Positions 31,401-45,200 of a DNA stretch of 64,000 nucleotides are shown here, one piece after another (position 1 is the first letter of the stretch; the number at the start of each line of letters is the position of its first letter). The DNA comes from Aspidiotus rigidus (lineage: Eukaryota; Arthropoda; Insecta; Hemiptera; Diaspididae). The stretch covers positions 6,517,501 to 6,581,500 of the forward strand of contig JAVHKY010000056.1 in assembly GCA_035079385.1 (NCBI GenBank). The letters are read 5' to 3'. The position numbers and the translations under genes are program-made. Below the pieces are notes generated by a model, which worked only from the letters and a program-made list of their open reading frames with translations, had not been told where the DNA came from and ran no database searches.

Positions 31401-33614
31401 ACATTGTATACTGAGCTTATACTAGGTCCAAGCCCCCTTTATACTAGCTTCATACTAGGTTTAGGCTTCTTTTATACTACAGTATTAGTAGTTTGTACTA
31501 GCTCTATTGGATAGGCTCAATTCCAGTGCTAGTATAATAATATATGTGTACTAGCAGAGAGAATGGGAACTCGGAAAAGTTTCCTGGAAATTACTGGACA
31601 AACTTGTGTACCACCTTTGCCTCCCCCCCCCCCCCAAATTAATGGACAAATTGGGTAGACACGAAACATGATCTTCATTTATTTGGCTCTGCCAGAAAAT
31701 TTCTTTAACCTATATTTGTAAATGAAATGAATCTAGGATTCCCTCAATTCCTTCACACGTTTTTCAAAGTGGGAACACTGATTACGTCTTACCAATGACG
31801 GGGACGTAGATTGCTTGACTGGGCGCACATTTTTCTGCGTGAGTAACGGGAAAGCACGCGCATTGCCTGAACCAGTGTGATCAGGATGACCTTCATGAAT
31901 TTCCCTTTTTGAACACCTGTATTTGATCATGAAATGATTCTCAGAAAAATGAGTAGAACGCTTTAACCATGAGAGCTAGTCAAGTGAAAATATTATGTGT
32001 TCTAAAGGAAAGTATGAGCAACATTTCTGTACACTTCTTTCCAGTGTCGTGCTGGCCCGGCCGGTAGACCGGGGATCCCCGGGGGCCCGACCGCCTGAGA
32101 ATGTTTTATGGGGTCCGGCCGCCCGCGAGAAAATTCTTGAAAGTTTGAATTTGACCGCGCGCACGAAAAAAAAAATCGTTTTTGGGGGCCCGACGAGCTG
32201 GTTACCCGGCCTACAAAATGTGAGCCAGCACGACACTGCTTCTTTCTATACCTCGGGGTTTGTAAGAAGTGTCAGTTTCGAGTAAGTTTCAAACTTTGAT
32301 TAATACGAGAAACGACGTTACTTGAATAAGTTTCAAACATTGAAATACAATTTGTAAAAAACCTGTAGGAGATAGCGAAAAACGGTAAACGGCATCATGT
32401 TCAGCGTGAAAAATACTTTTAGAAACACTTTTGCTAGTTCATATTCACTACAAAAGTTTGAAATTTGTTCATGTGGGTTATAATCAAATCTGACAACTTT
32501 CACAGAAAAAAGACATTCCCATTTTCTATCGTCTCGTAGATCTCACTTAGAAGTCTAGCACTACAGCTATCGCTGACAAAGATGAAGACAGTGGAACTTT
32601 TCTTCCGACTTCCTCATCTTCTGCGTTTAAGATATGCGTTCCACTCCTTACCATTCCTTAAAAAGAATTATTACGACTTCTAACGTTTCATCCACTCACT
32701 CTCGTGCTATCACGAAGAACACAACCAGACATGCGGTCGGCATGATAATAATTTGTAGAGAATAAAAATATCGGTCAGTTACCGTACTCATTACGCTACG
32801 TGGTTGATGTCTACATGAGGTTATTCCTACAGGATATTTCATTCCAGTATTCTAAATATTTCGGGAATTAAATTCGAGAATAAAAATATAGAAATTTACA
32901 CTTAGCGAACTCATTTTTCGAATGATCGTCGATAACACTACTTGACTGTGGATACAAACATAAAAATGTTTACCTAAAGAAGATTATAACGAGTATCAAC
33001 ATTTTATTCGCACGTACAAAGTTTAGAATTTACGCGTCGTCTTGTTTTATTTATTCCAGTATCCATTTCAAACTCGAATAACACAGGTACTTGTGTATCG
33101 GTACTCGTATGTTCAGTATAACGAGAAAAAAGAATGTATCGCTGCGATGAAAGAACGTTTTTATCAGGATGCCGCTTTTATTTCAAATACCTACCTACAT
33201 AAGGTTCACCAATGATAAAAAGTATTCATCGAATCTTCATCAATTATACTTCCACATCAGACACGGTCGCTACTTTTCGTGCCTGAAATTATTCGAATTC
33301 ACGACCAACTCTCAATAATTCAAAATTTACCATAATAAGAATTAATAGCTCCGAACATTCAATAACAGGTGTTTGATTTTCAAACCATACATATACTTAT
33401 CAAATAGTGCAGAACATGCAAACGATATACGTTTTTTAAGCTATATACACTGAGTGGGAAACTTGAAAATATTTCAAGCATCCAGCAGTAAATAAATTAG
33501 GAGGGAGACGTGGAAATTTTATACAGGGTGTCACTTTTTCTCTGAAATGAAATTTCCCGACTTTTTCAGGTTTTTCCAGACCATAATCTCCACTGAAAAG
33601 CAAGAAAAAAAAAA

Positions 33615-33708
<94 letters not shown>

Positions 33709-36700
33709 CTTCTTAGCTCGAACTTTTTTTGACGTATCTCAAAAAATTCCCTGACTTTGGACATAATCCTCAAAATTCCCTGACTTTTCCCAGACTTCCA
33801 GATTTTCCAGACAAGTGGACACCCTGTCTCCGAGTTACATAATATAGAAAAGAAGAACGACCTCAAAGAAATTCAAAATCCCAGGAGGCGAGGGTAGGAG
33901 TAGGAAAAATTTAGACCATCGATCTGCAAATATCGAGAGAAGAAATCTATTTCTCCTCGCGAATCACACCACAAACGCTGATACAAAAGGATAAAAATTT
34001 TGAAGGTAAAAAATTTAGTACATACAAAAATTGCACAAATTCAGACGTGAAACAAAAATAATTCTGAGATTTTTCGACCAAGAAACTGATGCATTGAAGA
34101 AGAAATGCAAGTGAAGATTGAACTGAGAAGACGGAGAACTGTCGCACGTCCACAACGAAGAGCAAAGTTGCGTTGTTGTACGTTCTTGTTTAAAAGAGTG
34201 AGACCTTCGATGAGATCATGATGTGCGACTTCAATTTCTTCGAAAGCTAAATAGCTTCGGGTAAGAATTTTAGACGTGAAGTAGTTGTTCGAAACCTCTT
34301 TTGTGTTGATGTCCACTTTCAATGAGGTGATCTGCACAAAATAAGCTAAAAGGTGTTGCGCGAGAGGAACCCATTAAACAACGACTTCTTAATGGTTTAA
34401 CGCCTGTTGTTTTCGGAATTGTAGTTCATAAGCACCACTCTTCTCGTTTCTAAGGATCTTACACCAAGGTTGACTAGGAGTCTGTTTCAAGAGGTAAAAC
34501 TTTAGGGAGGGGGTTGAAAACCAGAAGGACGTAAAATATAACTCGGTTCATTATAGAGAGGTGTTTAAATGTATACTGGTGTGGCGAAAAGATCGGGGGA
34601 GGGGAAGTCTCGAAGGAGAGTAGTGGATGAGTCGAGACCAAATACTACCAATTTCGGATGGATTAAACGGTCTATATCGATTTCAACGTAGTTGGCGGAA
34701 TGAAGATACAAATGGGGGCGATCCCTCTCCTAATAGCATTAGAATAAGCGAATGGGACATTGACAAGGTGATGAGACAAAGCGTTGAAAGCGGCTCTAAT
34801 TTGTGAGACAGAAGAACCATTGCTGAGAGGATTCATAGCGGTAGCCTCCCTAAATATCGAGCCATATGCTCGTAGATCAGGAAAGTGACTCATAAAAATT
34901 TGGAACGTCGAGAAAAATGCGTGGTTCCAAAAGGAGTTTTGGCCACTTCGGAAATTCGCGAATTTTGAACGATACAAACAAACCTAAATAATCGATGCGT
35001 TTTCGTACATTGCTGTAGCTGAGCACCTATGTGATTTTGACAAGTATACCAGCGAAAAATTAGAATGAATCTTCAAAGCAAATCATTTAAGGTACCGATT
35101 TATGAGCACAGTAGAATAGATTGTTATAGCAGTAAAGAAGATAGTTGCAGCAGTATTTCATTAAATCAGCAGTTTTTTAAAGAAATCACAGTAAAGTAAA
35201 ATTGTCCACAGCTGAAAAATAAAATGAACAGTACTAAAGTGGACTGAACAGTACAAAAATAATCACGCAATAATTTCGACAATTTCTATTCAAGATTAAA
35301 AAAGAGAGTATTATTATTACATTAATTAGTATTACTATTATTATTATTATTATTATTATTATTCCGTGTAGATGTTATTGCCTCAAAAGTGCCTTTTTCG
35401 CTTTGGCAGGTCTTCCTCTCTTACGTTTTTGGCCGAGGGGGATATTTTTTGCCTCCTCAGGAACTGCCATCGTGCGACCTCGAGCCTGCATCCCAAGAAC
35501 GTGTTTGCAGATACCTCGTTTGACAAAATACAGACAAGTGCATGTGGAGTCATGGGGTTCGTTGTCGTAGATTGTGATCACCCATACGCCGAAATGAAGC
35601 TCCTGAAATTCCCGGAAAACGGTCCACTTCCCTTTTTTGCTCTCATATTTATTCAGAAGGGCGAACGTGATTGGTTGTCTACCCGTTGCCGTAGTGAAGT
35701 AGCGCTTGTAGGCACTCCCTGCCCTCTGTAAAACCTTCCGATTTTCCAGTGTCCTTTTTATTTTGGAACATTTTTATCCTATGATTTACTGTCCATTGTT
35801 CGTTATACTTACTGTTCGCATATTTTTAATTACTGAGTCTGAGTTACTGTTCATTTACGAAAAATTTACTGTTCATTTATACAATTTAACTATTCATCTG
35901 CTACTGTTGAAAGTATCTGTTTTACTGTTCAGTTTTATATTTCCCATCATTTAATACAGAGTATTTTCGTCCTCAAATCGTATTGAAAAATCCTATTGGG
36001 GGGAAAATAGAGAACAATCCATTTAATGGACACATGACTTTTAAATTTTGTTCCGGACAACGAGGAGGTAATCATTTTACACTGAATATATTAATCAATC
36101 TCGAAGGCTGAACGCCTCTCAAGATTTTTCGTTCACCAACTCATTCATCGTCTCAAGCTCATAGGCGAGCACGTAATAATTACAAATACAACGCATTGAG
36201 GGATCAGTTTCCTCACTCTCGAGTATGATCGTACATACATGCAAAATTAGAAAAGGAAAACGTAAATGTTCGTACTCCAAGTACCATAGAGCATATCACA
36301 CTCGACGATCATAAAACAGTAACGCACTATCCATTCGCAGTAATGGACTGGTTCGCTGCTGAATATGCGAATAAAGGGTAGGTATAAAAAACACTCACGC
36401 AGTCGCGTGAGTAGTACACGACTTTTCTTCTCACAATGCAAAAATCATTGAGAGAGTCACTCCCTCTCTTTAAATTAACACCAATGTACTAAATTTGAAT
36501 GAAATATCATCGAAAAGAATGAACCAAGAACGAACCTGTTGAATGATAAAAGGTTCTTCATCACAATACACGTACTGATAACAAAAGTGTTAAAAGGATA
36601 GGAAAATCCGCTTCTCGTAACGTAAACAGCGTGGTAAGCAGCTACTCGTAATAGTGAAAAATTTTTCAAAAAAAGTGAAAATTTCTCGAGAGCTACTCAT

Positions 36701-38256
36701 CTGACCATTAAAAAAATTGCCGGTGCACATCTTCAGATATAATACTACAATACGGCCAAGTTACAAAAAATCCATCGCCGGGTAGTTTCGGAGGAGTTCC
36801 GCGGACAAAAAAATACATATATTATATATATAAGGAAACCTGAAATTTTTTTATGCTAGTTATGATCTAGGACCTCTAAAACGTCGTGAAAGTTCATTGC
36901 CCCCTCCCCCTGTTGACCTTGCTACGAGTGTAATACTTCACTTTTCTAGTTAGAAAAGTCGGTAATGGCTATTAACAGTACATGTGGCGTAGGTGAGTCT
37001 TTTCATAACGAGTAGGCTACATACGTTTGCGGAACGAGCAAAGCGAGTGAAGCAATGTATGTACGAGTTATAAAGACTCGCCTACAACACTTGTACTGTA
37101 CAAGGCTTTAAAACACAAATACTTTGAAGACAAATTTGTACATCGGAAGTATACGTTTTCGTGCGGCATTTTTACGTCATAGTTTTTTCGCAACGGTTTT
37201 CCAAGTGTAACAGACCATCCGTGACGTTATTTCGTTTTTTTCACACGCTCCGTGCTAACGCTGAAAATCGTTACCTACGTCACTGAAAATCGTTTCGCAA
37301 AAACGTACTTACGATGCATGCGTGTTTTAAAATAATTTTTCGGTTCACATGAATAAAAACGCGTTCCTTCGGTGCTTCGTTGTAGGACGCCAAGACGCAT
37401 TTTACCAACTTTTCTAACTAGAAAAGTGAGGTATTACACCCTTAGCAAGGTGAATGGGGAGAGGGGCAATGAACTTTCTCGACGATTCAGAGGTCCTACA
37501 TCACAACTAGCATAAAAAAAAATTTATTTCAGGTTTCCTTATATATATATATATATGTAAGATTTTTTTGTCCGCGGAACTCCTCCGAAACTACCCGATG
37601 GATTTTTTTGTAACTTAGCCATATTGTAGTAGTATATCTGAAGATGTGCACCTGCAATTTTTTTGAAAATCGGATGAGTAGTTCTCGAGAAATTTTCAAT
37701 TTGTTGAGAAATTTTGCAGTATTTCGAGTACTTTTTTGTCCGCGGAACTCCTCCGAAACTACCCGATGGATTTTTTTGTAACTCGGCCATATTGTAGTAT
37801 TATATTTGAAGATGTGCACCTGCATTTTTTTTGAGGATCGGATGAGTAGTTCTCGAGAAATTTTTACTTTTGTTGAAAAATTTTTCACTATTACGAGTAG
37901 CTTCTTACGAATAGCTGCGAGTAGCTGCTTACGTTAGGAGAAGCGGATTTTCCTATACGTTTACCACTTTCGTTATCAGTACGTGTATTATTGTGAAGAA
38001 CCTTTCATCATTCGACAGGTTCATTCTTTGTTCATTCTTTACCAAGGGTTCATTGGATTTTATTTCCGATGAAACCTTTTCGTTCAAATTTAGTACACTT
38101 GTATCTCGCTTCCCACAGCCCCTAGAGCGTTGAATTTTGTTTTGTCAAATTTTATTTGCTTTGTTAAATTTATCTTTGAACGGATAGTGGCAATGGCGAG
38201 TTGTTCATTTTTCCAGCTATTTTTCATTATTATTAGTCATACTCGATAGTTTTTTT

Positions 38257-38295
<39 letters not shown>

Positions 38296-41200
38296 TTACG
38301 AGCATTATAAACTGCACGAGGGTTATTTGCTCGGCGTTACAATCTTATTTTAGAACATTACTTGAATTAGGTTAAATTAGGTACGTATTGGTGGCGATCG
38401 AACGGAATTTGTTGGTGAATTATATGAAGTTGTAGAATTGAGTGGTGCGTAAATAAGTTAGGGTTGAGTCGATGGTTTCGGAGTATTTGTTGTTTAGTGC
38501 TGCATTGATATTGGAAGATATATTTAGGGAGGTTCGAGTGGGTTGCAGGACGGGGCATGAGAAAATAAAATGATCAACTGATAAATTTTCTTGGAGACAG
38601 TGAGGGCATGATGGAGGAGCGAGATTAGTGAGAAGATAAGTATGAGTAAGACGAGTGTGGCCTATTCGCAGCCGAGCTAAAATGACCTCCTCTTGCCTTG
38701 AATTTCGTTGGGATGAGGACCAAAATGTGGGTTCACGTTTTATTTTTCTTAATTTGTTATTCGACTGATTTTAGTGAAAACCTTGAGTTTGAATGATTAA
38801 GTACAATTTTTTAATCTTCATCAAGTGTGCTGATGCGAGACTACCTGGGTGATTTCACTCTTAATTAATAATTGATTTATTTGTCATTTTTTCATGTATG
38901 GGTACATAATTAATAGTGGTTCATAGTTGATTTGAGGTGTCAAAAGAGATGGAAAGATTATTTTCAATTTGGACTGGCTTTTTTGAGTGAGATTTGAGAT
39001 TAGACTAACGAGTAAACCGGGCTTGGGTGCTATATATTATTACCGAATTTTCTAGCTAGAAAAGTGAGGTATTTTGTTAATACGTTTGGAATGGTTGAAG
39101 CGTGTGGGAAGGAATGAGGGGTTGACTATTGGGTGATTGGTTGCTTCTTTCGTTTCGACATCGATTTTTTTAGTTTTTCGGGATCTCGTTGTAGCTGGAT
39201 TCCCAGATGAAGAATTTTGGGGTGGAGTGTGCATAGAAAATGGTGATATGATAGCGTGAAGGCAATTTATGAGTGCACGAGAGGAATAGCAGCTGGAGAT
39301 GGCTTTAAGAGATGCCAGGAATCGGAAGTGATGAAGAATTGAACCACTCAGCACTAATATACAGTATACTAGACTAATAATATGCTAAGGATAACGTATA
39401 GGAAAAAATGATTGTAGAGCTCTTTTTTATTAGAAACAACTGTTATAGCCTCGTAGCAGTTTGGACAGGGGGAGGGGGAGTGGTTTTTCTGGAGACGTTT
39501 TGTAGGCTTTAGATGACTCTTAGCCTAAATTATAACAAAATTCAGGTTTCCTTATTGGATTATAGGCATTTTTACTCTGTTATCTGTTGATGTGACATCG
39601 TAGTGATAGAATTTATAAACTGAGTTTTATTGTTTATTCTACAAATGTTTGACATGATTGACAGGTCATTGGTATTTAATTTAAAGAGAGGGAGTGACTC
39701 TCTCAATGTTTTTTGCATTGTGGGAAGAAAAGTCGTGTACTACTCACGCGACCGCGTGAGTGTTTTTTATTTACTTTAGAGCTCGAAGAGTCAGGTTGCG
39801 CGCATGCACGTATTCTGTATGCGCCGAACATTTTAGCGATCGCGGACGAAAATTATCTTTTAATAATTTTAAATACAACACTCGAATTTTTCCTTGTGTC
39901 CATCAATTGTAAGAAAATTACAATTTCTTTATTCTATGTGTGTTTCCATCAACAATGTTATGATGCTTTAATAAAAAAGTGAAAATTTTAATTATAGATC
40001 ATCTCGCGTTTGCGTTTTTATTCATGGGAACCGAAAAATAGCGTACGCCACACGTGAACGGAGGAAAGCGATATACTCGCGCTGCATGGCGGCCCTCGCC
40101 GCGGCTCGGGTCGCCAAAGCGCTCGTATAGAAATCGCTCTCCTCCGTCCCTTATAGCGTAATATACTATTTCGATTTATGTGGTAGTAATGACGTACACA
40201 CGGATACTATAATTTTAACGTCGTATAAATATACATACACTCTTATATGCATTATGGATATTCTACGGGTAATTACGCGATAATATAATCTGCGATGATG
40301 TATTCACTCATAACCAGTGATTCATTTTGGTACGCGGAGCGCGCGAGTCGTGTGTACGCATACAATTCCATAAAAGGAAATTAATCTTTTTCCCTCGACA
40401 AGAACGAAAAATGCGAAAATATTCAATTCGGGTGGCTTTCAATCTAGAAGAACAATTTCAACGCCGTTTTTCCGTTTTCTCTCTTTATTTCGAGTCTAGT
40501 TTGAATCCTTGTCCAGTTGCTGGTGTGGGAAGTTCATGCAGCAAATCTCATTTGTTGCTTACTCACACAGTCATCATCATCAACACTACACAGACCATTA
40601 AGAAGAGTGAAGTGAATGGCGCACTGAAGGATACCACGAGTAGGAAGTGCTCGTACTATACTACAGTACACAGCAATACCTAATACCGGTATATGAGATA
40701 GAATGCGGAGAATTTCGTACGTACGAGCGACGCGGTTTTCCGGTGCGGCAGCTGTTGCGTCGCCAGATAGCCTTCAACCGTGCTGAGAATAAGTATAATG
40801 CAGTGTACGACACGTTTGAATGTACAATAAAGAAAATAAATACATAAAACTCAACGGATGCTGAGTTTATTTTCGAAAAATGACTTAAATTATGAATGGA
40901 AATTCTTCCGGAAATGATATTATTCTAGCAGGTGAAGAATTTTCAACTAAGCAAATCAAAACTTCAATACGTTTGGTCCAGTGAAAATGAAATTAATTCT
41001 AAAAATTATACGAAAGTCAATCAGTGTGAGCTCCAAAATAAAACGTTTTTCTCAGGCATTCAGACTTTAACTATGTCTATTCAAACACAAAACTACTTTA
41101 ACAATCGGCGATCATAAAGAAAAGTACATCTTTTAAGCTTTACAAAACAAACCTAATCAATTTTTCAAGAAAATTTTAATTAATATGAACGTCCAAGTGT

Positions 41201-42227
41201 TTCCAAGTCCAATTACTTATTCCAATAGTTTCAGGAATGAAATCTTTTGAAATTCGTCTTCTTTCATCCTAGTAGTAGAATTATAAAAGCTAATTTTTTC
41301 TACCCGTCAACTCAATAGAACTCGAGAAACTCATAAAAAAAAAAAAAAAAAAGACTTGGCCGATACGCCAAAAATGAAGATCATGTCCCATAGTCTACGT
41401 CCCAGCACTTCTCTTCCTCCAACATATTCAGCTCGCATTACAAGGTAACACCTACGAAGATTAGAGTCATCCAATTCAAGGAGCGCACATTAGGTCAACA
41501 CTATTGAGCACCCGGGAAGCCCCCTAATGCTCATTTCAAGTCCCTAAGGTTAGCAAATACTGATACTTGCCCTTACTAAGATGCCATTCAGATAGTCCTT
41601 GTTATTAGGATCAGAGATGCGAGGTCTAGTCAAGATCAAAGAGTTCACTGAAGAAAACGTGCTCTCTAAGGCTAATAATTTTAGATTTTATACAATTGGT
41701 TCAGAAATCAGAGTTTTTCCCAAGTCTCGCCCGGACGCATTCTTCCATCATATTATTCAGATCACCCTCTGGTTAATGCCTACTTTAGCTTGTTGAACTT
41801 CTATATTGAATGTTACAAACCGTAATTGAATAAATAATCAGATAGTTGTATTGTTCTAATTCTTTCTTCCCGCTTCAAATTTCTTGGGGTAATAAGTATA
41901 TTTTATATTGACATTGACCAAGATTATATGACGTCATCAGAGTAATCTCTACTCAAGTTTACGTAAATGAGGACCAGGGCGTAACGTTAAGTCGAGATCT
42001 TCCAGGCTGGTTCGATCAATATGATGGTAGGTATATTATTTTTCTAAATCTTGACTCAACACGAATCCAGAAAAGGAAGTCGGGCTTAAAAAAATGAGTC
42101 AAGTTTTAGACGCAGCTTAAAGACGCAGAACATATGTGACCTGCGATGACAGGGTGTCTACCAAATTTGAAAATTAAAAATATTGGACTTTTATTGGACC
42201 TTATGTCGCAAATATCCTGATTCAACA

Positions 42228-42261
<34 letters not shown>

Positions 42262-45200
42262 TTTCAATTCTTGATTATTGACTTTTATTGAATATGTTTC
42301 AAAATTAGAACTTTAATTCTCGATTACTGATTTTTATTGGACTTTTATCAAAATTAATGGACTTTTATCGACTTATTGGACAATTTTTGAAATAGTGAAC
42401 TTTTATTGGACTTATTGGACTTATTGACCTGGTAGTCACCCGCACCCTGGATGAGAAAAGGAGGCTCACTGCCCACTGACAGGAACACCATTTCTCTCTG
42501 ATTAGGTGTTCAATCAGAGAGAAATGGTGTTTCTGTGCCATGGGCAATGAGCATCCTTTCTTCATCGCAGGTCACATATCAATAAAAGAAACTATGCCAT
42601 TAACCAAAAAATATGAGAGAACAGTGTCACCTCTGACAACAGGATAACAAAGCTCAAACGCAAGCTACAAGCACAGCTCGTTGCGAACATACTCTACCTA
42701 AGTGAGAACCACTTGCGAACATCGGTTGTTCTTCATCTAGAACGGAAGTTTTCTTCGAAGTTTCTTCCTGGTCGAAATTTCCATAAAATTTTTAAAATAC
42801 GGTAAGTCAAACCTCTCGCTTCTAACAGCATCACAAACGAGCATCCCCTAGCTGGTGAACAGTGGACATCTTTACCAAAAACTCTCCTAGTTATAAAACA
42901 ACTTTCCCGTTAAAATGTTTCGAGTTTCCATAGAGGGAAGACTTGAAATTCGTCAAATGGACTCTGAACCCCTACAGAAAAGAGACTTGAATCGACTAAT
43001 GGGTACCTATATAAGAAGAGGATCTACCCCGACGTACCCAAGTATATATATCGGACAGTGATCTATTATTTAAGAAACGAATATTTTTCACAAACTGAGC
43101 AACCTTTTTTCAATTGCAGTATCGCGTACGTTCCATACAGAAATAACACTACACTCATCAATCAACTCCGTTAACGAACTTGTAAGTTTTTCAAAATCTG
43201 AAGATCAAAAAGATGCGAAAGAACAACGGATTATAAAACTTGTCCAAAAATTATCCGTTAAATAGATTCTTTGTTCGTAGTTTTGAGTTTCCACGCCAAA
43301 GTTGACGAATTCTCTCACCATTTCTAGTCCAGCGTACTTCGAGTCTTTTCTAATCTCTTCGACGTTTTCATTGTACTGCATGTTCGGATAACTCGTACGA
43401 GAAAAATGAGCCCATTGCCTCGAGAGACTTCTTCATTCCTTCAACAGTGTACGGAAAAAAGAAATCTAGATAAACACGTTATATTATGTACGGAATACAG
43501 TTATTATTGTACTCATCGTGTAATAGATTGCAAAAATTGTTACCGACAATTATCAAGAGTTCCTAGAAATTTACAGTGACCAGTAGAATGATAACAGAGA
43601 TCAGAATTTATTCTCTTTCCAAACAATTATGCAGAAAGTTCCCTGCTCTTCAAAAATGATACACTTTCTTCCTTCCACAAACTCACTCTGTTTCCATATA
43701 CATTTTACAGACCAATAGAAATTGAAGTATATTGTGGATAATGATTAAGAAAGAAAGAAAGAAAGAATGGAGAAAAAGAAAACTTGATGAGACACGATGA
43801 GAGAAGAAAACCCACAAAAAAAGGGCGGATTATTTAGTGAAAAGGGAGAAAAAAATATTTATACGTTGATCTAACAATCATTGGAGTTCTTTAACGTATT
43901 AACGACTTCGTACTTCTAAGACACCGAAGTACTTTTTCGAAGATAAATACGGAAATAATGCAGATCCAACTCTCCGAGTAATTCGTCGGAAAGAATGAAA
44001 TATTATACTAAAGATAAATTTTATCTCGTACGACTTTTCGGTATTCTACCTTTTCTTCCTGACTCGCAATTCGCAACTTGTTGGAAAATACTTGGCCTGT
44101 AGAAGTAATCTATTGAGACTCGATGATATTCTCTAAAGTTTGTTTCAAATCATAATGTTAAACAGAGATAGCTTATTAATAAAATATGTAATTGATTTTT
44201 AATTCCAGATCAAAGAATCTTTGGTAGGAGTCAATTGAGGATTCGTAGGACGTGGTGGTTCTTTGTGCATCATGAGCAAAAACGAGCTAAGTCGAATTTG
44301 CAAGAATTTCGATCTAAAACAGGTAGGAGGAGATAGATAAGCTCTTATTTTCAAAGGTGAGAATTAGTCAAAAGAAAACTTCATAGTAAACAATAGAGGC
44401 GGAGGGAACAGCTCACATCAAGTTGAAATAAGTACTATTCGAGCATTACAAATTTTCGACAGTCTTGTGGATTTTAGCAACCGGTTCAAAACTAGGTATA
44501 TCTGTTGCGTCACGTCCGTCCTTTTTTTGATATTCTACCAATATACTGATACTACCGGAGTTACACGAAGGAATTCCATAGAATCGAGAAGCCCAAAACA
44601 TATCGATCATTGGAAGCACTATTATCACTGACACATTCGCGAAACACTGCAGAAAATTCAACAGAAAACAGTTGGGATGAACGAGAAGACAAATACGAGA
44701 TACGAATTTTTTGAAAAGGAGTAAAAAAAATAATAATAAAGGGGGAATTTACGCGCACGAAGCACCGACTCTTTCTCTCGAAATAAATAGATGATACTGA
44801 TACGAATACTAGAAATAGATTTAAAAAAAAAAAGAACGTAATTTACGGGGGAGAGGAGCGGAGAGGAAGAAAAAAATCGTGCACCACTATCAATGGTAAA
44901 CGAGCACGAACCGGTAACTGAAACAAGACAAAACCACGTAACAGACTATTACTATCGAATGGAATGCAGAAAATTGTCGACGACGACTACGATGATGATG
45001 ATGATGATGATGATGATGACGACGACTAACTAGAAGACTTGATATTTCGCTCGATCAGCCAGTTGTTGTATGGATGTACTCATGATGGCGAATAGATCAG
45101 ATAGTATTTATACGGCATAGCTGCGCGATTAAATACACGCGATACATACTCAGCCCCCTCCCGTTCTACATTACGTTACATTATAATACGAGTATTCATC

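Larger units (their letters stand above)
36385..39769. mobile_element. 3.4-kb foldback element split by another insertion
   Basis: Left arm 36385-36960 pairs with right arm 37403-38105 plus 39672-39769. Outer ends are TAAAAAACACTCACGC and its complement. Shared landmarks include GGTAGTTTCGGAGGAGTTCC, CTTTTCTAGTTAGAAAAGT and GAAAATCCGCTTCTC. The right arm has a 169-bp tandem duplication (GTCCGCGG at 37570 and 37739). The loop holds a separate local palindrome (36986-37098). The terminal CTCACGCGACCGCGTGAG is itself a hairpin. No transposase. Confidence 0.75.

Noticed and set aside
33531..33866. Frame with long Ser-Leu repeats
   Set aside because: Translation of the (AG)n/(CT)n microsatellite inside a MITE.
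37529..37888. 119-codon frame with an internal duplicated protein sequence
   Set aside because: The duplication comes from the 169-bp tandem repeat in the foldback element. There is no protein family and the other arm is not conserved as coding.
40327..40847. Plus-strand frames with AATAAA signals near 40830, possible nested gene
   Set aside because: No recognisable domain, no convincing splice signals, and overlapping short frames of similar length. Insufficient support.
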